Source of the DNA: Verrucomicrobiota bacterium
GTDB taxonomy: Bacteria > Verrucomicrobiota > Verrucomicrobiia > Opitutales > Puniceicoccaceae
Reading direction: 5' to 3'
Assembly (NCBI GenBank): GCA_038744685.1
Contig: JBCDMB010000002.1
Span: forward strand, 186,001 to 250,000
DNA length: 64,000 bases
Part shown: one piece after another, positions 7,626 through 17,483 of the stretch
How the letters are laid out: each line of letters starts with the position of its first letter
How positions within the stretch are numbered: position 1 is the first letter of the stretch
The notes under the pieces: model-generated
Seen by the model: only the letters and a program-made list of their open reading frames with translations
Databases searched by the model: none
Told to the model about the DNA's origin: nothing
Translations under genes and position numbers: made by a program

Positions 7626-9932
7626 ATGCCCCAGAACTCCAAAAACACTTTGCCTGATCCAGAGCCCCCAAGGGAGCTGGAAAACCTCCGTCGAAGTGCA
7701 CCGAAGGATACTGCTGTAGGTTCAAAAGCAGTCACCAATTCACTGAAGCACGTCCACCGACAAGCCGGCACAACCCGAGGCGCGAAAGCACTTTACCGTC
7801 TCAATCAAAAAGGAGGGTTCGATTGTCCCAGCTGTGCATGGCCAGACCCCGACGACGAGCGATCACGCTTTGAGTTCTGTGAAAACGGCGCAAAAGCGGT
7901 AGCTACCGAGACCACTAAGAAACGGGTTGATCGCGAGTTTTTTGCGAACTACTCCGTCCAAGAGCTAGCGAAGCAGTCCGACTTCTGGCTCAACGATGCG
8001 GGGCGTCTGACCGAGCCTATGCTCCTGGAGCGAGGAGCGAGCCACTACCGACCGATCAGTTGGAACGAAGCCGTTCAGATCGTTGCCGATGAGCTCAATG
8101 CTACCGACTCACCCGATGAAGGCATCTTTTACACCTCCGGCCGAGCCAGCAACGAAGCAGCCTTTCTCTACCAACTCTTTGTTCGGCAGTATGGAACGAA
8201 TAACCTACCCGACTGTTCGAACATGTGCCACGAGTCCAGTGGTGCTGCGCTCAAGCAAACGATCGGGATCGGCAAAGGAACCGTTACCCTCAAAGATATC
8301 GAGAACACGAGCTGCCTTCTCGTAATCGGTCAAAACCCGGGGACCAACCATCCCAGAATGCTCACCTCCATGGAGCACACCGTGAAGAATGGAGGAAAGA
8401 TTGTATCCGTAAATCCTTTGTTGGAGACCGGACTAAAGGCCTTTGCGAATCCCCAGAAAGTTTCCGGTATTCTCGGTAAATCGACACCGTTGGCCTCTCT
8501 TCATCTTCCTGTTCGCATCAACGGAGACCTTCCCTTCCTCAAAGGCATGCTGAAATGTGTGCTCGAAGCGGAATCTGCCGCACCAGGAACTGTTGTGGAT
8601 CGAAAGTTTATCGATTCTTTCACGAACGGGTTCGAGGCGACTTGCGAGGAGATCAACGCTTCGCCATGGGAGGAGATAACCAAACAATCGGGACTCAGCG
8701 AAGAACAGATCCGAACTGCTGCGAAAGTCTTCATCGATGCAAAGGAAGCAATCACCTGTTGGGCGATGGGTCTTACCCAGCATCACAACGCGGTCGAAAC
8801 GATTCGCGAAGTCGTTAACCTCCACCTGATCACGGGTAAAATCGGCCGTCCTCGGAGTGGCCTTTGCCCGGTTCGAGGACACAGCAATGTCCAAGGAGAT
8901 CGAACGATGGGCATCTGGGAAAAGATGCCGGAGACTTTCCTCTCAGCACTCGATCGAGAGTTCAATTTTAAGTCACCGAGAGCGCACGGTTTCGACACAG
9001 TAGAGAGCATTCGTGCCATGCATGCCGGAAAAGGAAGGGTCTTCATCGGGCTCGGCGGAAACTTTCTCTCTGCATGCCCAGATACGCATTATACCGCGGC
9101 TGCGATGCGGCGTTGCAGTTTAACCGTCCAAATTTCAACAAAACTGAATCGCAGTCATCTTATCACAGGCAAACGCGGCCTCATTTTACCTTGTCTGGGT
9201 CGAACGGAGATCGATCAGCGGAAAAGCGGCCCCCAATTCGTGACTGTTGAGAATTCCATGGGAGTGGTCCAGAGCTCTGAAGGACGGCTCACTCCCATTT
9301 CACCCAGTATTTTGAGTGAGACGGCGATCATTTGCCGACTTGCGAAAGCAACCCTCGCAGAGAGAAGCCAAGTGCCTTGGCAAGACTTCGAAGACAGCTA
9401 CGACTTGATCCGCGAGAGGATCGAAAACGTTGTCCCTGGGTTTACGAACTTTAATGAGCGCGCCCGTCGGCCCGGTGGATTCTATCTCCCTAACAGTGTA
9501 AAAGAACGCGTTTTTCAGACCGACAGCGGCCACGCAGAGTTTACGATCAATCGCCTCAACCCGATTCAGATCAAACCCGATCAGCTCCTTCTGCAAACCT
9601 TCCGCAGTCACGATCAGTTCAACACTACGATTTACGGAACAAACGATCGTTATAGGGGAATACGGAGCGAACGCCGCGTCCTCTTCATGAATCCGGAAGA
9701 CATGCGGGAGAGAAATCTAGTCGCGGAGCAACCAGTGAGTATCACAAGCCATTTTAACGGAGAGAACCGAACCGCAGAACTCTTTCTTGCGATTCCCTAT
9801 GATACACCTAAGGGCTGCGCCGCCGCCTACTACCCGGAAGCGAACGTACTTGTTCCAATCTCGGCACAAGCGAAGGAAAGCGGCACTCCGACATCAAAAT
9901 CCATTGTCATCACCGTGCGGGCTCTAGCGTAG
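7626..9932 (+). CDS. FdhF/YdeP-family molybdopterin oxidoreductase
   Basis: 768 residues, typical of the FdhF/YdeP group. Near the N-terminus, GGFDCPSCAWPDP (Cys 67 and 70) is the characteristic remnant iron-sulfur motif of this group. It is followed by YTSGRASNEAAF and LPDCSNMCHESSG in the molybdopterin domain, by GLTQHHNAVETIREVVNL, and by a C-terminal molybdopterin dinucleotide-binding domain with SHDQFNTTIYG. No signal peptide or twin-arginine motif is seen, so it should be cytoplasmic. E. coli YdeP is linked to acid resistance, and related proteins are annotated as formate dehydrogenase-like; the substrate of this group is not settled. It is co-transcribed with fdhD, whose product would sulfurate its cofactor. 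Confidence 0.9.
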   Translation: MPQNSKNTLPDPEPPRELENLRRSAPKDTAVGSKAVTNSLKHVHRQAGTTRGAKALYRLNQKGGFDCPSCAWPDPDDERSRFEFCENGAKAVATETTKKRVDREFFANYSVQELAKQSDFWLNDAGRLTEPMLLERGASHYRPISWNEAVQIVADELNATDSPDEGIFYTSGRASNEAAFLYQLFVRQYGTNNLPDCSNMCHESSGAALKQTIGIGKGTVTLKDIENTSCLLVIGQNPGTNHPRMLTSMEHTVKNGGKIVSVNPLLETGLKAFANPQKVSGILGKSTPLASLHLPVRINGDLPFLKGMLKCVLEAESAAPGTVVDRKFIDSFTNGFEATCEEINASPWEEITKQSGLSEEQIRTAAKVFIDAKEAITCWAMGLTQHHNAVETIREVVNLHLITGKIGRPRSGLCPVRGHSNVQGDRTMGIWEKMPETFLSALDREFNFKSPRAHGFDTVESIRAMHAGKGRVFIGLGGNFLSACPDTHYTAAAMRRCSLTVQISTKLNRSHLITGKRGLILPCLGRTEIDQRKSGPQFVTVENSMGVVQSSEGRLTPISPSILSETAIICRLAKATLAERSQVPWQDFEDSYDLIRERIENVVPGFTNFNERARRPGGFYLPNSVKERVFQTDSGHAEFTINRLNPIQIKPDQLLLQTFRSHDQFNTTIYGTNDRYRGIRSERRVLFMNPEDMRERNLVAEQPVSITSHFNGENRTAELFLAIPYDTPKGCAAAYYPEANVLVPISAQAKESGTPTSKSIVITVRALA

Positions 9933-10096
9933 CTACTCGGCATTCGATTTCAGAAAACTCAGGAAGCTAAGGGTTCAAGAACCTCTCCGCCGCGACGGTT
10001 TGGAACTCAAGCCCCAATCCGACTTGGTCGGACTACTTAAACTTAAAACAGTTCTGAAACGTGAACATGGATTCAAAATTTGGAGTCAGGGTTTCC

Positions 10097-12163
10097 CTAA
10101 TTCGTTTGGGAGTAAACCTCCTTGCTCTTCTCTACCAATTCTGCCCACTCAACTCGCTGCTGGCTCACCGATGGGTCACGAAGAAGATCCGACGAAAACG
10201 CTTCTACGATTCCCCAGTCATCCGGTCCGACAAAATCAGACTCGCGAAGAAGCATTCCCCAAATAGCCAATATCGCACTCATCTGGTAATCCACATTCAT
10301 CTCTGCAAACTCATTTGCCACTGGGAGCGTCACTGGCACCTGAAGCGATAGGCTATCTTCCTCAAGTGGCCATTTGTAGCGAAGCTTTACCGTGGCAAGT
10401 TCGACTCCTTCCCAGCTACTGTCTTCAAGGGTTTCAGCTTTTGGGTGAAGAACTTGATACTTCAAATCGTCCACCTCAGAAACCTCGATCCCCGAATTCG
10501 GAAGAGCAATCTCATAAAGAGCGGTCACAGTCTGCCCAGCACCAAGCTCACCCGCGTCTTTCGTGTCGTCGTTGAAATCCTCGGGCCGGAGTAATCGATT
10601 CTCGTAGCCAATCAGTCGATAAGCCTTAACCACCGCTGGATTGAACTCCACTTGGATTTTCACGTCTTTCGCAATTGGAATCATCGTTCCACTTGCCGCT
10701 TGGAGAAAGATACGCCGTGCCTCCCGTTCGCTATCAACGTAGGCATAATTGCCATCTGCAGCATTCGTTAACGCCTCCAGCATATCGTCCTTAAAATTCC
10801 CGGTTCCGAAACCAAGAATCGTCAGAAAGACACCTTCTTCAGCGAATCCCTCGGCAGCTTCCACGAGACTTCCCTTGTCTGTCGTTCCAACATTAAAATC
10901 GCCATCCGTACAGAGAATGACCCGATTGATCCCGTCGGGAATGAAGTGCTCTAAAGCCGTTTGATAGGCCAGTTGGATTCCCGCTCCAGCATTGGTCGAT
11001 CCGCCGGACTCCAATTGATTGATCGCATGAAGGATAGTCTCTGTATTGTTGGCAGTCGTCGACGGAAGAGCGAGTCCACTTGCACCAGCGTAGACGACGA
11101 TTGCTACCCTGTCGTTCCCGTTAAGCCTTTCTACCAGCAGTTTTAATGATTCCTTCACCAAGGGGAGCTTATTGGCAGTGCTCATTGAACCCGACACATC
11201 GAGAAGAAAGACCAGGTTGGCTGGCGGCCGCTTTTTCCAATCCACCTCGAAGCCTTTCAGTGCGATACGCAACAGACGGGTGTCACTCTCCCAAGGGGTA
11301 GGTCCCACTTCTGCCGAAATTGCAACGGGATGCTCAAGAAAATCGGGAAGGTTTGAAGGGGTGACCTCCTCAGGCACCTCCCCGGTGACAACCGGCTCTC
11401 GGTAGGAGTAAGGAAAGTAGTTAATCAGCTCCTCAATTCGAATTGCATCAGCCGGTGGCCTCTTGCCCTGTGTAAGCATCCGGCGCAGATTGGAATAACT
11501 CGCGGAGTCTACGTCGATTGAGAAGGTGGAAAGCGGTGCCACCCGGGGTGAACGAAAGGTGTTTGGCTTAATCAGCTCGTAGCTCTCGGTGTTGAACATG
11601 GCTACGTCAAACTCCGACCGCATTCCTAGTGCTGCTAGCGGAGCATTAAAGGCAACCGAGGAGGCACGACCCAAATCTGCTGGAGATGAACGAAAGACAT
11701 ATCTTTGTGCAGGAGCTGCGAATGGATCATCCGCTACAGACGGCGACCGACCAACAGGTTGCTGAGGCCCACCCCCAGGGGCAATCGGACTAAACAAAAC
11801 TGCACCCTGGACAATCTTCCACTCGTACCCAGTTTGCTGCGCAGCAATGTCTAGAATCCTAATAAAACTCAAATTTCGCACGGCAAAGTTGACCCTGCTA
11901 TCTTCTCTTTCGGGAGAAACAATAATGACAATTTTCTGATCCTCCGGCAGAGATTGATTCGCCATCTCACTCAAACTCTGGAGAGCGTCCGAAAGCGCAG
12001 TATCCCTAAACGTAACTCTCGGCAGGACGATGCTCTCCAGTTGGCGTCGGATTTCCTCCTCCGACATCGGTTTCGCAGAGGCTTCCGAGTCAGTGTCATT
12101 CGTTGCGCCCAACGAAATCGAAGTGAGTAGTGAGAACAAGAACAGGGGGAGTATCGTTTTCAC
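10097..12163 (-). CDS. Secreted von Willebrand factor A protein with STN-like N-terminal domain (YfbK type)
   Basis: 688 residues from a GTG start; MKTILPLFLFSLLTSISLGA is a signal peptide. Residues ~48-126 look like a secretin/TonB short N-terminal (STN-like) domain (TFRDTALSDALQSLSEMANQ, FSFIRILDIAAQQTGYEW). Residues ~205-260 are the conserved vWA N-flanking block (FSIDVDSASYSNLRRML). The vWA domain follows with an intact MIDAS DVSGS at residues 322-326, and the C-terminus matches the domain found after vWA in YfbK (DUF3520). Such proteins are thought to bind partners through a metal ion at the envelope; the partner is not known. It is preceded by a 346-bp gene-free stretch and is probably transcribed alone. 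Confidence 0.88.
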   Translation of the reverse strand: MKTILPLFLFSLLTSISLGATNDTDSEASAKPMSEEEIRRQLESIVLPRVTFRDTALSDALQSLSEMANQSLPEDQKIVIIVSPEREDSRVNFAVRNLSFIRILDIAAQQTGYEWKIVQGAVLFSPIAPGGGPQQPVGRSPSVADDPFAAPAQRYVFRSSPADLGRASSVAFNAPLAALGMRSEFDVAMFNTESYELIKPNTFRSPRVAPLSTFSIDVDSASYSNLRRMLTQGKRPPADAIRIEELINYFPYSYREPVVTGEVPEEVTPSNLPDFLEHPVAISAEVGPTPWESDTRLLRIALKGFEVDWKKRPPANLVFLLDVSGSMSTANKLPLVKESLKLLVERLNGNDRVAIVVYAGASGLALPSTTANNTETILHAINQLESGGSTNAGAGIQLAYQTALEHFIPDGINRVILCTDGDFNVGTTDKGSLVEAAEGFAEEGVFLTILGFGTGNFKDDMLEALTNAADGNYAYVDSEREARRIFLQAASGTMIPIAKDVKIQVEFNPAVVKAYRLIGYENRLLRPEDFNDDTKDAGELGAGQTVTALYEIALPNSGIEVSEVDDLKYQVLHPKAETLEDSSWEGVELATVKLRYKWPLEEDSLSLQVPVTLPVANEFAEMNVDYQMSAILAIWGMLLRESDFVGPDDWGIVEAFSSDLLRDPSVSQQRVEWAELVEKSKEVYSQTN

Positions 12164-12509
12164 GCTTCGGATAATCGCAATGACTCATCCGAAGGGCAAT
12201 TGAAAGAAATTCACATTCTTCCGAAACATAGGAGGGCGAACCTACTCGTGCGCCGTTGCGCCTACCTCGAAGCTGCATTTGGCGAAGGTGAGGCTATTTT
12301 TCAGAAACCCATTGTAGCATTGGTCGTGAGACCGATGATTAGCAAAGCCCGGTGGATATGCAAAGACTGAGATCATCCGCCTCACGGCGTATGCTACAAA
12401 AGGCAGTGCTTGAGTGCTTTCACCAGTGATCTTCCGGACTGGCCTCAGTTTGTAAGATGCCCCGACTGACTTCCGATCATCTCGCAACAATAATCCCGAG
12501 GCTGCTTTA
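12164..12509. other. Gene-free stretch between vWA gene and short ALDH gene
   Basis: About 346 bp with no convincing gene. A 92-codon minus-strand frame crosses it but has no family character and runs through the hairpin repeat at 12372-12398. The stretch should hold the promoter of the vWA gene, although I see no clear consensus boxes. Confidence 0.6.
12372..12398. repeat. REP-like hairpin repeat, copy 1
   Basis: Imperfect palindrome CATCCGCC-TCAC-GGCGTATG, preceded by GAT and followed by CTACA. It matches the repeats at 42743-42770 and 45177-45204. It lies 112 bp after the end of the minus-strand aldehyde dehydrogenase homologue, so it may protect the transcript 3' end or end transcription. 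Confidence 0.7.
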
Positions 12510-13379
12510 TCAGCTCCCAACCGGGTGCCAAGTCGTTTTGAATTCCAGAAAACTTCGAATCGCGTAAACGGATTGAGCGTCCTCGCTCAACCACTTCCGG
12601 GATTCAGACTGGTCCCGCACCTTGACCCGCTTCACGCTCTCGGCTGCCAATGCCTCGGCTCTCTGTCTGGTAGAGGTCTCCAACACAAGGTCCAAACCGC
12701 GAATCTGCTCGTGGCTGGCAAAGGTCTCCAACAACTCGTCTCGATAACCGGTCAGCAGGTTAATGACACCTCCAGGGAGGTCGGAAGTTGCCAGCATCTC
12801 GCCCAAAATAATTGCTGGATAGGGGTTCGTCGACGACGCAAGCGCAACAATTGAATTGCCGGAGGCAATAATGGGGAGCACCTGCGAGATCAATCCTAGC
12901 AGGCACGGCTGATCAGGGGCGAAGACCCCTACGACACCGATCGGTTCCGTCACCGAGAAGTTGAAGAAAGATCCTGCGACCGGATTTGTATTCCCCAGCA
13001 CCTGTTCATACTTATCCGTCCATCCTGCATAATAGATCACACGGTCGATAGTGGCAGCTACCTCTTTTCTGGCAGCGGCAAGAGGATTGTCGCCTTTGAT
13101 TGCCACCGCCTGCACGAGCTCCTCCGCGCGCGCTTCCATCATTTCCCCCATACGGTATAGGATCTGCCCACGGTTGTAAGCGGTTCGCCCGGACCAGCCG
13201 GAACCAGCCTTGCCCGCAGACTCTACCGCGTTTCGGGTATCTTTTCGCGTGCACTGAGGGATGTTGCAAAGAAACTCGCCCGACTTCGTCTTGAGCGGAT
13301 AGACCTGACCACTTTCGGAGCGGATAAACTTACCGCCGACGTATGCCTTGGGAGTCTTGGTAATAGGAATTCGTGCCAT
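12510..13379 (-). CDS. Short aldehyde dehydrogenase homologue lacking catalytic residues
   Basis: 289 residues, against about 480-500 for normal aldehyde dehydrogenases. The N-terminal coenzyme-binding half is recognisable (YVGGKFIRSESG, IGVVGVFAP, LPIIASGNSIVAL, GGVINLLTG). The active-site asparagine region reads APDQP instead of PWNFP. The ELGG glutamate and the catalytic cysteine domain are absent. The protein ends cleanly in LEFKTTWHPVGS with no sign of a frameshift, so it looks like a settled pseudo-enzyme and not a fresh pseudogene. It lies 14 bp after the full-length aldehyde dehydrogenase in the deoC operon and is probably a structural or regulatory partner of it. I recall the deoC-ALDH-short ALDH order from other bacteria, but cannot confirm it here. 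Confidence 0.82.
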   Translation of the reverse strand: MARIPITKTPKAYVGGKFIRSESGQVYPLKTKSGEFLCNIPQCTRKDTRNAVESAGKAGSGWSGRTAYNRGQILYRMGEMMEARAEELVQAVAIKGDNPLAAARKEVAATIDRVIYYAGWTDKYEQVLGNTNPVAGSFFNFSVTEPIGVVGVFAPDQPCLLGLISQVLPIIASGNSIVALASSTNPYPAIILGEMLATSDLPGGVINLLTGYRDELLETFASHEQIRGLDLVLETSTRQRAEALAAESVKRVKVRDQSESRKWLSEDAQSVYAIRSFLEFKTTWHPVGS

Positions 13380-13393
13380 GGCTCGGTGAAAGA

Positions 13394-14896
13394 TTAGGAT
13401 TCGATCTTGAGGTAATCACAGATGCCCTGCTTGCCGCCTTCGCGCCCAAAGCCACTCTCTTTGTATCCTCCGAATGGTGACGTTGGATCGAACTTATTAT
13501 AGGTATTTGCCCAAACGACCCCAGCCTTTAGAGCCGTGCTCATCTTGAGGATCTTGGAACCCTTGTCTGTCCAAACGCCTGCTGACAAACCGTAAGCAGT
13601 ATTGTTGGCCTTCTCGACCGCCTCACTCACCGTGCGGAAAGTCAGGATACTAAGAACAGGTCCGAATATCTCCTCCCGGGCAACCCGATGACTTTGCGTG
13701 ACTCCATCGAGTAGGGATGGGCGGTAATACCACCCCTTGCTCGGCAGCGCACACTTGCTTTGGAACAATGTGGCTCCTTCGTCCACTCCGGACTGGACTA
13801 GCTCCTCAATTTTGCTGAGCTGCTCCTTTGAATTAATTGCACCAATATCCGTGTTCTTATCCAGAGGATCGCCAACCCGAAGCGCAGCAATGCGTGTCTG
13901 TAACTTCTTTACAAATGTCTTCGCGATCGACTCCTGCACCAAGAGACGACTCCCGGCGCAACAAACATGGCCTTGATTGAAGAAGATTCCATTGATCACA
14001 CCTTCCACTGCCTGATCAATCGGAGCGTCTTCGAAGACAACATTCGCGGCCTTGCCACCAAGCTCCATCGTCAGGCCCTTTCCGGAGCCTGCTGTCGCTC
14101 GCAGGATCGCCTTCCCCACCTCGGTGGATCCAGTGAAGGCAATCTTCTTAGCTGCCGGATGATTTACAATCAGCTGACCTGTTGGACCCGCACCAGAAAC
14201 AATATTCACAACGCCAGGTGGAAGTTCTGCCTCCTGAAGAATCTCGGCGAATTTCAGAGCCGTTACGGAAGTTGTCTCCGCCGGCTTGATGACCACGCAG
14301 TTTCCAGTCGCGAGAGCGGGAGCAATTTTCCATGCCAACATGAGCAACGGAAAATTCCATGGGATAATCTGCCCCACCACCCCATAGGGTTGATGAGAGG
14401 CACCAGGTAGAGCATACTCCAGCTTATCTGCCCAACCCGCATAGTAGAAAAAGTGGGCCGCTGCCATCGGGACGTCAAAATCGCGGGATTCCTTGATCGG
14501 CTTTCCACCATCCATGCTTTCTGCCACGGCAAACTCACGGGAGCGGTCCTGCAACAGGCGTGCAATACGGAACAAATACTTTCCCCGGTCTTTTCCCGAG
14601 AGTTTGGACCAGTATCGGTTCAGTCCTGATTCTGCCGCAGCGAAAGCGGCATCAACGTCCGCCTTTCCGGCCGCGGGAATCCGGGCGAGAGATTCTTCCG
14701 TTCCCGGATTGATCGATTCAAAATACTTGCGGCTCTTTGGAGCCACTTCTTTGCCGTCGATAAAAAGCGAATAGGTTTCCCTCAGCTTCGGATCGGCCGA
14801 CTCCGGAGCCGGATCGAACTCCCAAAGATCCCCGAAGAGTAATTCAGGAGTTTTTCCTCGAGGAGGAGAGCTTTTGGTATTTCGGGTAGCCGCCAT
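13394..14896 (-). CDS. Aldehyde dehydrogenase, full length
   Basis: 500 residues with all catalytic landmarks: PWNFP (Asn 181), VIKPAE (Lys 204), FTGSTEVGK in the NAD(P) fold, MELGGK (Glu 278) and [11 protein letters not shown], where Cys 312 aligns with the catalytic cysteine. It oxidises an aldehyde to an acid with NAD(P)+ in the cytoplasm. It begins 18 bp after deoC, so the likely substrate is the acetaldehyde made when DeoC splits deoxyribose 5-phosphate. Residues 1-40 form an extra N-terminal stretch before the family core. Oxidation of an anhydrosugar from the galactan pathway is a less likely alternative. Confidence 0.93.
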   Translation of the reverse strand: MAATRNTKSSPPRGKTPELLFGDLWEFDPAPESADPKLRETYSLFIDGKEVAPKSRKYFESINPGTEESLARIPAAGKADVDAAFAAAESGLNRYWSKLSGKDRGKYLFRIARLLQDRSREFAVAESMDGGKPIKESRDFDVPMAAAHFFYYAGWADKLEYALPGASHQPYGVVGQIIPWNFPLLMLAWKIAPALATGNCVVIKPAETTSVTALKFAEILQEAELPPGVVNIVSGAGPTGQLIVNHPAAKKIAFTGSTEVGKAILRATAGSGKGLTMELGGKAANVVFEDAPIDQAVEGVINGIFFNQGHVCCAGSRLLVQESIAKTFVKKLQTRIAALRVGDPLDKNTDIGAINSKEQLSKIEELVQSGVDEGATLFQSKCALPSKGWYYRPSLLDGVTQSHRVAREEIFGPVLSILTFRTVSEAVEKANNTAYGLSAGVWTDKGSKILKMSTALKAGVVWANTYNKFDPTSPFGGYKESGFGREGGKQGICDYLKIES

Positions 14897-14914
14897 GTGT
14901 CTTCGAAGAGTCGA

Positions 14915-15856
14915 TCAATAGCCAGTGCTGGCGTCACTAAATTTCCAAGGCGCTTGGTAGACACCCTGTTCCTGTTTGCGGAGCTGCATGAGAAGGTCGT
15001 TCAGCAGAGAACTGGCACCGAAGCGGTATCGCGTGCTGTTTAACCATTCGTCTCCCAAGGTTTCCTTGACGGCTACCAGGTAGTGAAGAGATTGCTTGGC
15101 CGTTTTGATCCCACCCGCAGGCTTCATCGAGATCGGAGTTCCAGTCTCCAGATAAAAGTCTCGAATCGCCTCCAGCATTACCTGATTGTTCGCCAGTGTT
15201 GCATTGACAGAGGTTTTCCCCGTGCTGGTCTTGATAAAGTCATTAGGCCGCAAGACGCTCATAGCAAGGAACGAAGCGGCTCGAATATTGTCATAAGTTT
15301 CCAGCTCACTGACCTCAAGGATCACCTTCAAAGTTGAATCACCACAGGCATCGACCACCGAAGCGATCTCATCCTGAACCAGCTTGACCTGGCCAGAAAG
15401 AAAAGCACCGCGATGGATCACCATGTCGATCTCATCGGCACCGTCCCGCACGGCTCGCTTCACCTCTTCCAATCGGGTCCGTAGTGGATATTGACCGGAC
15501 GGAAATCCGGTGGCAACCGACGCAACCTTGATTGGTGATTCACCCAGAAAGGACCGAGCATGTTTCACCATCGCAGGATAAACACAAACCGCTGCTACCT
15601 GCGGCGTATCCATCTCCGGATCGGGTGACTGGGCCTTCCGGCAAAGCGACTCCACCTTACCCCTCGAATCCTTGCCTTCCAAAGTCGTCAAATCCACCAT
15701 TGAAACGGCCATCTTGAGCCCTTGGACTTTGCTTTTCCTCTTGATACTCCGAGAAGCAAACTTCGCTACACGCTCTTCAATGGCCACCTTGTCAACGGGT
15801 CCCACTTCATCAAGAAGTCGGCTCAAGGGTGTTCTACTTACTATTTCAACTGGCAT
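14915..15856 (-). CDS. deoC: Deoxyribose-phosphate aldolase
   Basis: 313 residues, a little longer than E. coli DeoC because of an N-terminal extension. The TIM-barrel signatures are intact: MVDLTTLEG, VATGFPSG, DEIDMVIHRGAF with Asp 144, the Schiff-base lysine in NDFIKTSTGKT (Lys 209), and ISMKPAGGIKT (Lys 245). It cleaves 2-deoxyribose 5-phosphate to acetaldehyde and glyceraldehyde 3-phosphate in nucleoside salvage. The two aldehyde dehydrogenase genes directly downstream (18 and 14 bp gaps) complete a route from deoxyribose to acetate or acetyl groups. A 217-bp gap upstream should hold the promoter. The gene looks like core metabolism and not part of the polysaccharide locus. Confidence 0.95.
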   Translation of the reverse strand: MPVEIVSRTPLSRLLDEVGPVDKVAIEERVAKFASRSIKRKSKVQGLKMAVSMVDLTTLEGKDSRGKVESLCRKAQSPDPEMDTPQVAAVCVYPAMVKHARSFLGESPIKVASVATGFPSGQYPLRTRLEEVKRAVRDGADEIDMVIHRGAFLSGQVKLVQDEIASVVDACGDSTLKVILEVSELETYDNIRAASFLAMSVLRPNDFIKTSTGKTSVNATLANNQVMLEAIRDFYLETGTPISMKPAGGIKTAKQSLHYLVAVKETLGDEWLNSTRYRFGASSLLNDLLMQLRKQEQGVYQAPWKFSDASTGY

Positions 15857-16073
15857 CGAGAATCCTAGGGATCATCCCCTTATGGGAGGCTACCAGCTGA
15901 TGGTGCTGTTCTCAGCATAGTCAGGGCAAGGCAAAACGGCTTCGCTGATCCACTGCAACCACCCCTCAAATCCATGCTCCGTTTACATTGGTGATCAATT
16001 CAAGCTTTGCTTCGGGAGACTTCGATCAGATCCACCTGCATTTTCGAATCCGTTTTAGTTGAGGAAGCACAAG

Positions 16074-17297
16074 TCACTCGCACTGAGCGCCTCCAGTTTC
16101 TTTCAAACCGAGAGAAGCAATCAGGCTAATCAAATAACCCACCGGAAAGATGAGAAGTGCCAACTGAAACCCTGTTACCGTTGCGTCGTCGATTTTGCCG
16201 GCTCCCCCGTGCTCCAATCGGAGGATCAAACCGGGTAGGTATTGCAAGAGAGCCGCGCCCATAAAGATCGCTGTATTCAGGATTCCGTTTGCTGTCGTTA
16301 TGAGCCTCGCCGGAACCAACTCCTTCACCATTACGTAAGCCATTGCGTAAAAGGCAGAGGAGGCTCCCGCACAGATGAAGATCGTTCCAATCTCAAGCCA
16401 AGGAGGAATCTTTGCGCTGAAACAAACGACACTTGTCGAAAGGAGGGTCACTACCAGTCCAATCACCAGAATCGGTTTTCGCAACTTGAGCCAGTCAGAG
16501 ATCCAACCGGATAATGCCATACCAATCCCCATCGCCAACATCATTGCGGATACCAAGAGATCCGCATCTTTGGGAGGATAACCCAGACGCTCGGCGTAAG
16601 GTAAATACCAGAGACCTGAAAACGCAATGATCCCTCCGCTCGAAAACAATCCAATGACAAGATATCGGATGATTTGAGGATTTCGAACCAAATCCAAAAG
16701 ACCCTGCCAAGCACCGGATTCTCCGGTTGTTTCGTGTCGTTCAACTCTTCGCGTCGCAATGACGGCTAAGGGGACGGATAGACACAGAAAAACCCCGCTA
16801 ATCATTGCGAAATAGATGCGCCAACCGAAATGCAATAAGATGGTCGGCATCAGAACCAAGGCCACCAGCAAAACCGAGAACTTAAACGTCTGATTGAACC
16901 CCAGTAAACGTGCATAGAGTTGGGGTTCAAAGTTACGCGAGGCGATTGCAACGAAGCCAAGAAAGAAGCACGAACCTCCAATTCCGGAGATGACCCTTCC
17001 CAAGATGGCTAGCCCAAAACCAGGGGAAAAGGCGAAGAGGAGGTTCCCGACGGCAAAAACGATACAGGCGACCAGGAGGAGGCGAACTGGATTAAAGCGA
17101 GCATAAGCCAAGCCTACGGGAATCTGGAGAGCGCCGTAGAAAAGAGTAAAGATTCCAAAGAGAAGGCCGGTCCGCGAGGGCCCAATACCGAAGCTCTCAT
17201 CTACCTTGGCAGCGACCGCACCGACTGCATAGAACTCCAGGTTGATGAAGCCCAGCATCAGCGTCGCCAGCACCCAGAGTAGCCATCGATTTGCCAT
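16074..17297 (-). CDS. MFS transporter
   Basis: 407 residues with about twelve hydrophobic segments and no other domain. The N-terminal half shows LLFGIFTLFYGALQIPVGLAYARF, with the short loop between TM2 and TM3, and ILGRVISGIGGSCFFLGF at TM4. The second half carries GWISDWLKLRKP, the repeat of the conserved loop. It is an inner-membrane secondary carrier. Its substrate cannot be assigned; sugar-acid or drug carriers of this group look similar. It is separated from deoC by 217 bp on the same strand and is probably transcribed from its own promoter in the 349-bp upstream gap. Confidence 0.86.
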   Translation of the reverse strand: MANRWLLWVLATLMLGFINLEFYAVGAVAAKVDESFGIGPSRTGLLFGIFTLFYGALQIPVGLAYARFNPVRLLLVACIVFAVGNLLFAFSPGFGLAILGRVISGIGGSCFFLGFVAIASRNFEPQLYARLLGFNQTFKFSVLLVALVLMPTILLHFGWRIYFAMISGVFLCLSVPLAVIATRRVERHETTGESGAWQGLLDLVRNPQIIRYLVIGLFSSGGIIAFSGLWYLPYAERLGYPPKDADLLVSAMMLAMGIGMALSGWISDWLKLRKPILVIGLVVTLLSTSVVCFSAKIPPWLEIGTIFICAGASSAFYAMAYVMVKELVPARLITTANGILNTAIFMGAALLQYLPGLILRLEHGGAGKIDDATVTGFQLALLIFPVGYLISLIASLGLKETGGAQCE

Positions 17298-17434
17298 CGG
17301 CGAAAACTATGAACCTACCAAAACCAAAGGCGAGTCTTGAGGAAGAACCGCAACCTTCAACGCGATGGCAATCTCATCCCCCCATCGAAACCAGATCAAT
17401 TATTACTCCGCTGCTAGAATAGAACATACTCGTG

Positions 17435-17483
17435 AATCGAAATCGGGTCTCGAGCGCTTTCGATAGCGATACCGATTTCGATT
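17435..17483. repeat. CGATTT-rich inverted repeat
   Basis: AATCGAAATCGG (17435-17446) and its exact reverse complement CCGATTTCGATT (17472-17483) are 25 bp apart. The right arm runs on into a third CGATTT unit, and CGATAGCGATACCGAT lies beside it, giving a locally repetitive stretch. It could form a stem-loop; its function is unknown. Confidence 0.65.

Noticed and set aside
10018-10032. TCCGAC-TTG-GTCGGA hairpin as a terminator between fdhF and the vWA gene
   Set aside because: The stem is good but no T-run follows on either strand, so termination cannot be supported.
12242-12520. 92-codon minus-strand frame in the gap before the vWA gene
   Set aside because: It crosses a hairpin repeat and overlaps the end of the short ALDH gene; there is no start signal or conserved motif.
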